64,000 nt of DNA, from positions 868,001-932,000 of the forward strand of contig NZ_JADJJX010000001.1 of NCBI RefSeq assembly GCF_016706325.1, read 5' to 3'. The translations under genes were made by a program, and so were the position numbers. Positions 33,196-41,125 of this stretch are shown here, piece after piece. This DNA comes from Methanothrix sp. (GTDB lineage Archaea > Halobacteriota > Methanosarcinia > Methanotrichales > Methanotrichaceae). The stretch's first letter is position 1, and each line of letters opens with the position of its first letter. The notes beneath the pieces were generated by a model, which saw nothing but the letters and a program-made list of their open reading frames with translations, had not been told where the DNA came from and did not search any database.

Positions 33196-34074
33196 ATGTC
33201 GAATTCCTGCCTTAGGTTTGCGGTTGAGATGCTGCTAATGACCGCGAACCCGGAAGGTGAAGCTTACTTTAGGACCACCCATTTTCATAAGATGATGTTT
33301 TTGCTTTACCAAAGACTTAGGAAAAAGCATCTAGACCTTAAACTACCTTACTGTTGGTATCATTATGGTCCCTACATGGAAGCAATGGAATTTGAGCGGC
33401 AAGTAGGAGTTCCATTAACTTATTATGCGCCATTGGAAGGGCCGACTATCGCCATCACCGATATTTCTCGAGGTGATGTCTCAGCAAGAGACGCCGCACT
33501 AATAGAGATCGAGGTTCGCAAAATTGTTAATAAATATAAAGAGAATGATAGATACAAATTTGATTACATCAATGATCTATTAGATGATGCTTATGCATAT
33601 GCGCCATTTAAATTTCAGATTGCATTTAATAGGGACTTTATCAAAGCCTTAGGGAGATTTAGGACATATGATATCTCAAAAGAAGAGGTCGAATTTCACC
33701 TGGATCGCTTGGTAAAAATTTACCCCCGCGATGAAATGAATGAATTATATGACGTCTTTCTTGAGTGGGACGATACGATTCGATTGGCTTTGATTTATGG
33801 TAACTCATTGGATGTTAGCGATTTGGCCGCAAAATATTGGTCTATTTTCACAGAAGAGCTAAGAATAAAAAAGAATGAGAATATATCTGAGAATATTAAG
33901 CGCAATTGGTCAGATATGTTCCCTACTAAATGCTGGGAATATCTTGAAGACTTGGAAACGAGAAGAAACAACCTTCTTCGAATTCACATGAAAAAGCACG
34001 AGAGTAATGATGAAGTCAAAAAAATCGTCGCCTGTATGAATAACTTAGCTTATCAATTGTCCACTAAAAGATAA
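33196..34074 (+). CDS. Panacea/SocA-like protein, putative antitoxin
   Basis: This 292-residue protein starts at ATG 33196, with GAGG nine bases upstream; a TTG at 33181 is less likely. The N-terminal ~120 residues have helices with HFHKMMFLLYQRLRKKHLDL followed by YCWYHYGPYMEAMEFERQ, resembling the tyrosine-rich core of Panacea (DUF4065/SocA) antitoxins. The rest is helical and charged with no recognised domain. It is A+T rich relative to core genes and is followed after 18 bp by a PIN-domain gene. A toxin-antitoxin pairing is inferred; the Panacea match is by eye and is weak. Confidence 0.5.
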   Translation: MSNSCLRFAVEMLLMTANPEGEAYFRTTHFHKMMFLLYQRLRKKHLDLKLPYCWYHYGPYMEAMEFERQVGVPLTYYAPLEGPTIAITDISRGDVSARDAALIEIEVRKIVNKYKENDRYKFDYINDLLDDAYAYAPFKFQIAFNRDFIKALGRFRTYDISKEEVEFHLDRLVKIYPRDEMNELYDVFLEWDDTIRLALIYGNSLDVSDLAAKYWSIFTEELRIKKNENISENIKRNWSDMFPTKCWEYLEDLETRRNNLLRIHMKKHESNDEVKKIVACMNNLAYQLSTKR

Positions 34075-34092
34075 TACTAGGGGTATAAATAA

Positions 34093-34749
34093 TTGCCATA
34101 TTTCCTTGATTCGAATGTAATAATAGGATATATATTTTATAATGCGGATAGCCTTGGAAAATATGCAAAAGTTGTTATGGACTGCGATGAACAAAAGCAC
34201 TCCGGTCAGACTGTAAAAAATGAATGCTTTGGACTTCATGCAAACGGGAGATGCCTGACCGTCAAAAGAAAAATCACTGGAGAATTTCGAAAAATTATAG
34301 CAGCACTGATGAATGGATCAATGCTGAATGAAATAGTAAACCAAATGGAGGGGAAAAATTGCAAGACGTATTATATTATCAAGGAGCTTGCTGAGACATA
34401 CAATGGAGATCCCATTTCATTAGTCGAGGTCTTGAGAGCCAGTCAGCGCGATTTCGAAGGCGGATGTTTAGCTAGGCAAGATACCGTTGATGCAATAGTA
34501 ACATTTCATAATAGAAATTTACCATACAGAGAAATATATGGCATATTGGAGAAATCTATCAACGATATGGATGATATCGAAGTTATCCTTGATGCTCACC
34601 ATATAGGACTTGAAATCAGCAATCTTGTGCTCATTTCTGGAAATTATTGGGATATAACAGCATTCGGGAGCCTCATTCGCAGAGTCACATCTATTGCAGA
34701 GGTTAAGAGTTTAACGTCTTTTGCTGTTGTTGATGGAGACAGATCTTGA
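34093..34749 (+). CDS. PIN-domain-like protein, putative ribonuclease toxin
   Basis: This 218-residue protein begins at TTG 34093, the only usual start after an in-frame stop. It opens with FLDSNVIIGYIF, the first PIN strand with Asp6, and has Glu44 (VKNECFG), Asp168 in ILDAHHIGLEISNLVLISGN and Asp187 in NYWDITAF, a plausible four-acid PIN nuclease site. It is longer than typical VapC (~130 residues) because of a ~70-residue helical insert. It lies 18 bp downstream of the Panacea-like gene in the same A+T-rich block. RNase toxin activity is inferred. Confidence 0.6.
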   Translation: MPYFLDSNVIIGYIFYNADSLGKYAKVVMDCDEQKHSGQTVKNECFGLHANGRCLTVKRKITGEFRKIIAALMNGSMLNEIVNQMEGKNCKTYYIIKELAETYNGDPISLVEVLRASQRDFEGGCLARQDTVDAIVTFHNRNLPYREIYGILEKSINDMDDIEVILDAHHIGLEISNLVLISGNYWDITAFGSLIRRVTSIAEVKSLTSFAVVDGDRS

Positions 34750-34946
34750 TCCTTGCTTTAGAATTCATCGAGAAATCGAGGTCCTGCCTCCCAAAGATCC
34801 TTAGAGAATTCCGATTAACTTAACGTCGATGGTCCCCATAACGAACATCGCCAATATTTTTGCGTTTTCGATCTAGTTTTCCCTGTTCTTATCTTTGGAA
34901 TTTCTCACTTTCATCAGTTTTTTTCATAATTTTTCGATAGCTTCCG

Positions 34947-35891
34947 CTATGCCTGCAATTTGCATTTGGCCGAATCCAAATGATAAGCATTGAAAACGAT
35001 ACCTGTGATTACCATCTTGACCCTAACCCTTGGAATCGCAGTAACAGTGACATGCCCTGCCTTGCAGACACACTTGATGAAAGCATAGAACCTCTCGACA
35101 GGCGATCTTTTTCTGGAGATCCGTTTGTTGCGCATTTCATCTTTGTAACTCAAAGGATGGCCCCTCGTTGCCTTTTTCATTGCTGCATCATATCCCTTTG
35201 TCTTGGCTCCGAAATATGCTTTATCAGCATATCGAACTTCGCCTTTTTCTGCTAAATCTACTTGACTATCATGGACATCGGCAGCTGTGACCTCGATCCT
35301 TCTAACCAAACCAAATTTTTCGTCCATGGCATCATGCAGCTTGTAGCCGAAGAAGGATTTGGTTCCTTTCTTTGCCCACGCTCCATCTTTACTTCGTCTG
35401 GTCTTGGCTTCATCGCCACGAGGAGTATCTGCTTTAGCATGGCCAGGATCCGATGTTATGAAAGTGCCATCCTGCATGATTCCATTATGCACCTTGAGTT
35501 TCATAGCATCAAGTTGTCTTTGCATCTCAGCCCATATTTTCTGGTCTGTACCGGTCTCAGCAAGGCGTTCTCTGAACTTCCATATTGTTGTGGAATCTGG
35601 AACAATCTCCGTTGTGCCAAGAAACACTCTAAACGAGATGCGATCGGCAATTTCCCGTTCAAGCTGCTCATCGGATAGGCTGTAAAGCTGTTGAATGAAA
35701 AGTGACTTGAGCATAACGATCACATCAAGATATGGTCGGCCGCCGCGTTCGGTATTGTTCTTGTACATAGCTTCAAGCAGCGGTCTGAACTCTTCCCAAT
35801 TCAATCTACCCCCAATATCGACCAGCTTATCTCCAAGATCTTTGACCCGTTCGTATCCCAGACGAAGGGCAAAATCAGTGAAGTTTCTCAT
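34947..35891 (-). CDS. IS5-type DDE transposase
   Basis: This 314-residue transposase has the N-terminal domain of IS5-group elements (PYLDVIVMLKSLFIQQLYSLSDEQ, then IADRISFRVFLG), the first catalytic Asp in GIMQDGTFITSDPG, the second in TAADVHDSQVDL with YADKAYFG, and the C-terminal Glu motif in SRKRSPVERFYAFIK. The gene appears intact. I could not identify terminal inverted repeats or target duplication by eye, so the element's limits are open. Confidence 0.88.
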   Translation of the reverse strand: MRNFTDFALRLGYERVKDLGDKLVDIGGRLNWEEFRPLLEAMYKNNTERGGRPYLDVIVMLKSLFIQQLYSLSDEQLEREIADRISFRVFLGTTEIVPDSTTIWKFRERLAETGTDQKIWAEMQRQLDAMKLKVHNGIMQDGTFITSDPGHAKADTPRGDEAKTRRSKDGAWAKKGTKSFFGYKLHDAMDEKFGLVRRIEVTAADVHDSQVDLAEKGEVRYADKAYFGAKTKGYDAAMKKATRGHPLSYKDEMRNKRISRKRSPVERFYAFIKCVCKAGHVTVTAIPRVRVKMVITGIVFNAYHLDSAKCKLQA

Positions 35892-36429
35892 GAGATATTA
35901 TATACTAATAATAGTATTTATAGTTATCAATTAAAAAATTTTTCGGAGTCCTCCTAAGAGTTACTCTTTCGTTTAATTCTCTCGTGGAATATGTACGCGG
36001 TGGTCTATTAGGCTTGAATCGCGTGGCAAGAATTTATTACTAGCTGGCTGGTTAAAGTTATCCCATCTCCCGCTGATTCTATTTCTCAGCTTGATGAAAT
36101 TGATGATATTTTGGGCTCTTCGCTATTTCGTGTGGGTAACTTCAGGATATCGATTCTCAATCCATGATACAACAATGAGTCAGGCTCTAGGGGTGATTGG
36201 TATTGATCCCATCATCAACTGTAGTATCCTGGCAATTGGGCGATAACTCTGATCATACCTTCGGATTCTTGGCCACCCACATAAAACAGCGAGGAGCCAT
36301 ATTTTGGATAACAAAGAGCAGCCCAAATAGCCCGAGCGGCTCCTCTTCGCCTCGCTATATACCCTATTCTTTTCCCGTTTCAGGATCTTCTGGGTATCGC
36401 CGTTTGCCAGATACATCCTATCATGACAC
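35892..36429. other. A+T-rich island sequence with gene fragments
   Basis: It contains the upstream side of the IS5 gene and a short open stretch (about 36017-36165) encoding LVKVIPSPADSISQLDEIDD that reads like a fragment of a lost protein. Frames at 36180-36490 on both strands have no start signals. I see no RNA gene. Confidence 0.4.
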
Positions 36430-37056
36430 TCATTTCCGCAAAAATTTATACTCGCACTCATCAACCAGGTCTTTTAATTTATTAAATTGATTCTCACAAA
36501 ATGCGATAAGGTTTATATTGTCATTCATTCGGACGATTTTCCTATCAAGGATCACCTCTTTGGGCAAAAACAGTTCTACTGTTTTGCTTGGAGTTGTTGG
36601 ATTAGCTGGTTCTGGTCCGTCTATTTCCACGGGTTCTTTGCTGCTCATATTTTCCATTCGTCTTCTTGCCTCTTCTTGGGAGACAATTTCGCAACTTATT
36701 GAGAATTTGACTTCATTTACCATCCCCAGAGGGACAACCCCAATATGAATGTTTTCTACTCTGGCTTTATTCATATAAAATAGTTCTTGATCCTGAGACA
36801 TTTCATACTTTTTCAGTTCATACCATTCAAGAAATCCTGGTACCTGTGAATACTGTTTCCGCATGAAAGATGTGATGCTTCTAGCCGCTGATATGAACGC
36901 ACTAAACTTCCCCCTCAGTATAATGAAATTACTGATAGTATCATTATCAATAAATTCTGAATACGCCACTTTTATTTCATCAAGAAAATTCTTTGTTTCA
37001 ACCAGTTTTAGTCTTGTATTATTTTTTAGAATGTCGTCATCTTTCATAAATATCAT
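36430..37056 (-). CDS. hypothetical protein of the accessory island, 208 aa
   Basis: The N-terminal ~110 residues (FIDNDTISNFIILRGKFSAF, then SAARSITSFMRKQYSQVPGF and ARVENIHIG) resemble a widespread uncharacterised family of all-helical proteins with an 'R-x3-N/H' element, reminiscent of HEPN-like folds. The similarity is by eye and no catalytic motif is certain. The C-terminal half has a Pro-rich linker and a helix with two Cys. Codon composition is A+T rich, consistent with acquisition. It lies between the IS5 and IS256 elements. Confidence 0.6.
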   Translation of the reverse strand: MIFMKDDDILKNNTRLKLVETKNFLDEIKVAYSEFIDNDTISNFIILRGKFSAFISAARSITSFMRKQYSQVPGFLEWYELKKYEMSQDQELFYMNKARVENIHIGVVPLGMVNEVKFSISCEIVSQEEARRRMENMSSKEPVEIDGPEPANPTTPSKTVELFLPKEVILDRKIVRMNDNINLIAFCENQFNKLKDLVDECEYKFLRK

Positions 37057-37095
37057 CTTTTGAATTGCTTAGAATAGTGTAGCTATATACCTAGT

Positions 37096-37850
37096 GGTAG
37101 TGTCCCGAAAATGCTGTAATTTCGTAGCCGCCTTGTATCCTACTGTCATTACTCCACGTCCATCGTTAAATACTTTTTACCTGTGACCCACTCCTAATTT
37201 ATATTTATCATTATGCGTCCTGCTAATCTCATCAGGGATTGATCACTCGGGAATGCTCCCACAGGCCTGCTTCTGCGCTTCAATTCCTTATTGATGCGCT
37301 CAATGACGTTTGTGGTTCGTATCCTCTTCCAATGCGCCTTCGGATACGCCTTATAATTCCAGAGATCGAATCTGAACCTGTCGATTGTTTCTGCAGCAGG
37401 ATCGTACCCTCGATCTCTCAGATCCTTCGCCAATTCCTGCATCTTAATCTCGTCATCCGATGCCTCTTTTAGCTTATCGGCGATCTCCTGTTTGTCCTTG
37501 TTGGGAATGCTCTCCAGGACCGCCCTTGAATGATGGACATGGCAATACTGCCAGGAGGCTCCCACAAACGAAGATTCCACGGCTTTTTGAATTCCCTTGT
37601 GTGCATCCGATATCACCAGCTCGACGCCCTCTAATCCCCTATCCTTGAGGCTTCTGAATAGCGTCATCCAATAGCCGCTGTCCTCCGATTCCGCTATGCT
37701 GGCGCCCAGGATCTCCCTAAGACCATCCTCGCGAATCCCCACTACAACCAGCAGAGCCCTGTTCTTGTACTGGGCACCGCATCTCACCTTGAAGTGGTGG
37801 CATCAACCAGAAGATAGCGAATCTTGACTTCAGAGAAAAGCGAAAAACCT
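37096..37850 (-). mobile_element. IS256-family element remnant
   Basis: The left end GGTAGTGTCCCGAAAATGC (from 37096) resembles an IS256-type terminal repeat. Inside is a broken transposase (37149-37845). The right part, which should hold the transposase N-terminus and the other terminus, is missing, so the element is truncated by a deletion on the side facing tRNA-Asp. Confidence 0.6.
37149..37845 (-). pseudogene. IS256-family transposase, truncated and frameshifted
   Basis: The longest frame (37194-37787) has ALLVVVGIREDGLREILG, LVISDAHKGIQKAVESSF with catalytic Asp, and the C-terminal TTNVIERINKELKRR with Glu. Upstream, IRYLLVDAT lies in another frame, so a base is missing near 37796. Downstream, a TAG at 37194 interrupts NININ-x-EWVTGKKYL, where the family has Asn-Glu-Glu-Trp, so GAG has become TAG; the frame then continues to 37149. 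The N-terminal ~130 residues are absent. Confidence 0.85.
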
Positions 37851-37957
37851 TATGAGGCTTCCGCTTAATCCCTAAGCCATTTCTTGTGGTGCAAGTAAAT
37901 GACCGCGAATTTATCAGCTTAAGTCCTTTTCTGCTGGCCGTTTTTTACAGGTAAATG

Positions 37958-37972
37958 AAACGCCCGGACCGG
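37958..37972. repeat. attachment-site repeat, right (within tRNA-Asp 3' end)
   Basis: This is the partner of 31670-31684. It covers the last 12 bases of the tRNA-Asp gene and three bases beyond, so the integration left the tRNA intact. Confidence 0.7.
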
Positions 37973-38033
37973 GATTCGAACCCGGGTCGAAGGCTCGACA
38001 GGCCTTCATGATAGGCCACTACACTATCCGGAC
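37961..38033 (-). tRNA. tRNA-Asp (GTC)
   Basis: Acceptor GTCCGGA/TCCGGGC (one G-T pair), D-arm, anticodon stem AAGGC/GCCTT with loop CTGTCGA (anticodon GTC), T-arm CCGGG/CCCGG with TTCGAAT, and discriminator G73 as expected for Asp. No intron. CCA is not encoded. Its 3' end is the attachment site of the adjacent island. Confidence 0.95.
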
Positions 38034-38042
38034 ACAATCAGA

Positions 38043-38150
38043 TCCCGCCTCCCAGATTCGAACCGGGGACATCGCGGTGACTGCGCGTAGCACCTCTGCG
38101 GTGCGAGACATACTACAGCCGCGCACTCTACCAGGCTGAGTTAAGGCGGG
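38043..38150 (-). tRNA. tRNA-Tyr (GTA) with a 34-nt intron
   Basis: Acceptor CCCGCCT/AGGCGGG shows the C1-G72 pair typical of archaeal tRNA-Tyr, with A73. D-arm ACTC/GAGT and T-arm CCCGG/CTGGG are intact. The anticodon stem CGCGG/CCGCG encloses loop CTGTAG, then a 34-nt insert beginning TATGTCTCGC, then A38, consistent with a 37/38 archaeal intron. It lies 9 bp from tRNA-Asp on the same strand. Confidence 0.93.
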
Positions 38151-38442
38151 CCTCTCGCTACCAGGTTAGTCCTTGTACTTAGACCTTTCGGGCAAATATT
38201 GGCTGCTGGCCAGCCGGATCTGCCCCCGCGGTTTTTCCCCCATCAGCCCGATCGGAGCAGATCGCTTCTCGCAAGACTCCAGGTCCCTGTCATCCGGCAA
38301 ATATGAATATCTGTTCAGTTCGTAGAATCGAGATAAATCGCTTGCAGTAGAGCTAGTGATATGTAATACGTATCGAGTTTACTGTTCTGAAGTTGGAAAT
38401 ATTTATCAACCTGAGGGGAGAAGAAAAACGAGAGGTATTTTA

Positions 38443-39153
38443 ATGGATGGATTAAAAAAAGTAAGCATAATTCTGATATCTGCGATTCTCCTCCTTCTTC
38501 CTGGAGCATTCGGCCTGGATTACTCCATGGGCACATCAAACGGCATAAATGGTGCCTCTGAGAGCATCAAATTGAATGCGCCTTTGGAGAGCTCCCTGAT
38601 CAGCAGCACAGAGGCCCGCCCTGTGAGCCATGTGACCAGCATGACCTTTAAAGGCAATGGTCCCTATAAATTCGAAAAGACATTCTCCTCCCTTAGCAGG
38701 GGCGAGCATGTGCGCCTGGCTGCCGGCATGAAGGATAGCAAGAGCTTCGTCCATAGCTGTGATATTGAGACGCGAAAGTGGGACCGGATCAGGGTCTCTC
38801 AGTCGCTGGATGTGGATCAGGGCAGGATGATTGAATGCTCCACCGAGGCCTGGAACTCCTTTGGGCAGTCAGCAAAGGTGGGACTCAAGATGGATTCCGG
38901 CTCTCTGGATGGCTATAGAAGCTACGGAGATGCCAGCAGTGATAGCGTCGTTGCCGACCAAGAGGCAACCATTCCTGCCGGCAGCCGGTTTAGCGTCTTT
39001 TCAGAGGCCAAGCAGGGGATATTTGCCATGAGATCAATGGGCCTGATGAGCTCCTCTGCTGCACTGGACATAAAGACGACTGCTGCAGCGGCGAAGAAGA
39101 GATCCATGATCCTGAACATGGCGAGCAAGAGCAAGGACAAGGTCAAAATGTGA
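38443..39153 (+). CDS. secreted protein, unrecognised, 236 aa
   Basis: I chose ATG 38443 because it opens a signal peptide (MDGLKKVSIILISAILLLLP, cleavage likely after AFG) and has GAGAGG upstream; the longer frame to 38356 has no such features. The mature part is Ser rich and probably beta-structured, with SMTFKGNGPYKFEKTFSS. It overlaps the next secreted-protein gene by 4 bp, so the two are coupled. No family recognised. A TATA-like AATATTTATC near 38397 could be the promoter. Confidence 0.7.
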   Translation: MDGLKKVSIILISAILLLLPGAFGLDYSMGTSNGINGASESIKLNAPLESSLISSTEARPVSHVTSMTFKGNGPYKFEKTFSSLSRGEHVRLAAGMKDSKSFVHSCDIETRKWDRIRVSQSLDVDQGRMIECSTEAWNSFGQSAKVGLKMDSGSLDGYRSYGDASSDSVVADQEATIPAGSRFSVFSEAKQGIFAMRSMGLMSSSAALDIKTTAAAAKKRSMILNMASKSKDKVKM

Positions 39154-40142
39154 TGAGATATCAAGATACGATCGGCGTGAACGCCAATCTCCATCCATAC
39201 ACCCCTCATGATGATGCATGCAAGCAGGCTATTGCTTTCATGCCCATCTCATTTGGGGGGTGGTTGACCAAATCTAGGGGCCACCGCCATGTTAAACTAT
39301 GCCCATTTATTTTTAATGTTTTATCTACTCTGTGCAGTTTAAAGCTCTTATTCGTATTATTAATCTTTTATATTTTGACCTCATCATCGTTCATAACGCT
39401 ATCAACGCCAGTCCATGCTGTATCCTGGTATGCCCGCGTGGGCAACTGGCAGATAGATCGAAATAGCGAGACGGTGAATTTCACAATTGAGGAGTACTGC
39501 CACGGAAACATCACCGGGATCAACACCACTCCCAGGGGTATGATGGTGGATGGCATTCACTCCAGATATGTGAATATCGATCTTAACAGCGTGGGAGTGA
39601 AGCAGAGGCGAAGCGCTCTTAAGGGCGATATAAAAACGGAGGAGTACACCAATGCCTCTGCAGAAGCGGAGGAGCCAATAACCCGGAATATCCTCAAACT
39701 CTCAGGCTCCCCTTACTATCAATTCAACTTCACTGAGCTCTGGCCGGTTCATCTTCAGTCCGAAAGGGCTCTTGTTTACAGTGGCACTATGATCAACGAT
39801 CTCGAACTGAGCAAGAACAACCAGGATTGGGTGGCCATGAGCTTTCGCCGCTCTCCCCAGCTCTACAGCATCCGAAGCTGCAGGATGGATCTGGAGCGGT
39901 TGAACATCTCTCTGCTCGCAGATGATGATGATGCGCTGCAGGTTGAATTCCTCCCTGTGAAGAGCCTGAACTATAGCATCCAGGCCTTCTCATCCGGCCG
40001 GACCGGACTCTCATATGCCCAGAGGGCATCTGATATGAGCAGCATCATCAGCCAGGGGGAGGAGCTCTTCTACGGGAATTATTCTCTGGCTGCTGCCCTG
40101 AACATGAGCGCAAGCAATAAGAATGCTGCCAGCGTGACATAA
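39150..40142 (+). CDS. membrane-anchored or secreted protein, unrecognised, 330 aa
   Basis: The first ~60 residues are hydrophilic, then a strong hydrophobic segment (LKLLFVLLIFYILTSSSFI) precedes an extracellular domain with many N-x-S/T sequons (NFTIEEY, NITGINTT, FNFTELW). Translation may begin at ATG 39150, overlapping the previous stop, or at an internal Met nearer the signal. The partner gene upstream is also exported, and both may build one surface assembly. Function unknown. Confidence 0.65.
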   Translation: MMRYQDTIGVNANLHPYTPHDDACKQAIAFMPISFGGWLTKSRGHRHVKLCPFIFNVLSTLCSLKLLFVLLIFYILTSSSFITLSTPVHAVSWYARVGNWQIDRNSETVNFTIEEYCHGNITGINTTPRGMMVDGIHSRYVNIDLNSVGVKQRRSALKGDIKTEEYTNASAEAEEPITRNILKLSGSPYYQFNFTELWPVHLQSERALVYSGTMINDLELSKNNQDWVAMSFRRSPQLYSIRSCRMDLERLNISLLADDDDALQVEFLPVKSLNYSIQAFSSGRTGLSYAQRASDMSSIISQGEELFYGNYSLAAALNMSASNKNAASVT

Positions 40143-40151
40143 AGGGATCTT

Positions 40152-40682
40152 ATGCTGATTGGTATCATGTCCGATGCTCATGACCAGTTCCAGGGGGTCA
40201 AGGATGCTCTGAGTGCATTTTCCCAAAGAGGCGTCTCTTTGATTCTCTTCGCCGGGGATATGATCGGCTCAGGCAACTGCTACACCTTCCAGGACCTGGG
40301 GATCCCCATCAAGCTGGTCTATGGCAACAATGATGGCGACCGGGTGGGGCTGGCGCAGGAGTTCGCCCGGGTGGGTGGAGAGTACCTGGGAGACTTCGGT
40401 GAGGTCGAGGCCGATGGCCTGCGGATAGCATTGATGCATGGCACAGAAGAGCCCCTGGTGAGGGCGGTCCTGGCATCCCAGATCTATGATGTCCTGGTGA
40501 GAGGGCACAGCCATATCTTTGAGGTATCCCGCCATGGAAAGACACTCCTGGTCAATCCGGGAGAGATCTGGGGGCATCTGACCGGCTTTTCCACTGCAGC
40601 CATCCTGGATACATCCAGCCTGGAGGTGGAGAGGGTGGATCTGGGCCGGCACAAGACCTACAGGGAGATCATAAAAGGATGA
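40152..40682 (+). CDS. YfcE/MJ0936-type metallophosphodiesterase
   Basis: This 176-residue calcineurin-like phosphoesterase has the metal-binding motifs SDAHD near the start, FAGDMIG, YGNNDGD, MHGTE and GHSH, all in family order. Such enzymes hydrolyse phosphodiesters in vitro; the physiological substrate is unclear. It overlaps the DNA alkyltransferase gene downstream by 4 bp. Confidence 0.9.
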   Translation: MLIGIMSDAHDQFQGVKDALSAFSQRGVSLILFAGDMIGSGNCYTFQDLGIPIKLVYGNNDGDRVGLAQEFARVGGEYLGDFGEVEADGLRIALMHGTEEPLVRAVLASQIYDVLVRGHSHIFEVSRHGKTLLVNPGEIWGHLTGFSTAAILDTSSLEVERVDLGRHKTYREIIKG

Positions 40683-41125
40683 CAAAAGGCGCCCTGATCA
40701 GCTCGCTGGGGCTATACCTCCATGTGGAGTGCACTGGCAATAAGGTGAAGCGGATCAGCCTCTCCTATGAGCTTCCGGATGAGCCCTCGCCACTGGCAGA
40801 GAGGATAGCGGCACATCTGGAGAAGGGGGCACCCTGCCCCAGTGTGGAGCTGGATCTTTCCGGATGCACCGATTTTCAAAAGAGGGTGTACTCAACAGTT
40901 CAGGGGATCGAACGGGGAGAGAGAATGACCTATGGGGAGGTGGCCCTCCTGACGGGAAGACCGGGGGCGGCGCGGGCTGTGGGGCGGGCCATGGCCACCA
41001 ACCCCTTCCTGATCATCGTCCCCTGTCACCGGGTGGTGGCCAGAGGAGGCCTGGGGGGATTCGCCCTGGGACTGGATGTCAAAGAGAGGATGCTTGCCCT
41101 GGAGAGCCTGGAGGGATCTGGATAG
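40679..41125 (+). CDS. ogt: methylated-DNA--protein-cysteine methyltransferase
   Basis: This 148-residue suicide enzyme removes O6-alkyl groups from guanine in DNA. The active-site motif IVPCHRVV with the acceptor Cys is near residue 115, preceded by GERMTYGEVALLTGRPGAAR (winged-helix DNA-binding segment) and RAMATNPFLII. It is coupled to the phosphodiesterase gene by a 4-bp overlap and ends directly against the convergent PhoU-like gene. Confidence 0.9.
   Translation: MTKGALISSLGLYLHVECTGNKVKRISLSYELPDEPSPLAERIAAHLEKGAPCPSVELDLSGCTDFQKRVYSTVQGIERGERMTYGEVALLTGRPGAARAVGRAMATNPFLIIVPCHRVVARGGLGGFALGLDVKERMLALESLEGSG

Larger units (their letters stand above)
31670..37972. mobile_element. tRNA-Asp-targeted integrated element, about 6.3 kb, decayed
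   Basis: A direct repeat AAACGCCCGGACCGG is found at 31670-31684 and at the 3' end of tRNA-Asp (37958-37972), with partial identity for 10 more bases. Just inside the left repeat lie a ribbon-helix-helix-like fragment and a tyrosine recombinase remnant. The interior is more A+T rich and holds a toxin-antitoxin-like pair, an IS5-type transposase, a hypothetical gene and an IS256 remnant. This is the classic layout of an archaeal element integrated by a tyrosine recombinase into a tRNA 3' end. The integrase is broken, so the element is probably immobile. Confidence 0.7.

Noticed and set aside
34750..36000. Terminal inverted repeats of the IS5-type element
   Set aside because: I compared both flanks by eye and found no convincing inverted pair or target duplication, so no element limits are given.
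36180..36490. Frames of 94-97 codons on both strands beside the IS5 element
   Set aside because: They overlap each other, lack start signals and have compositions typical of non-coding A+T-rich sequence.
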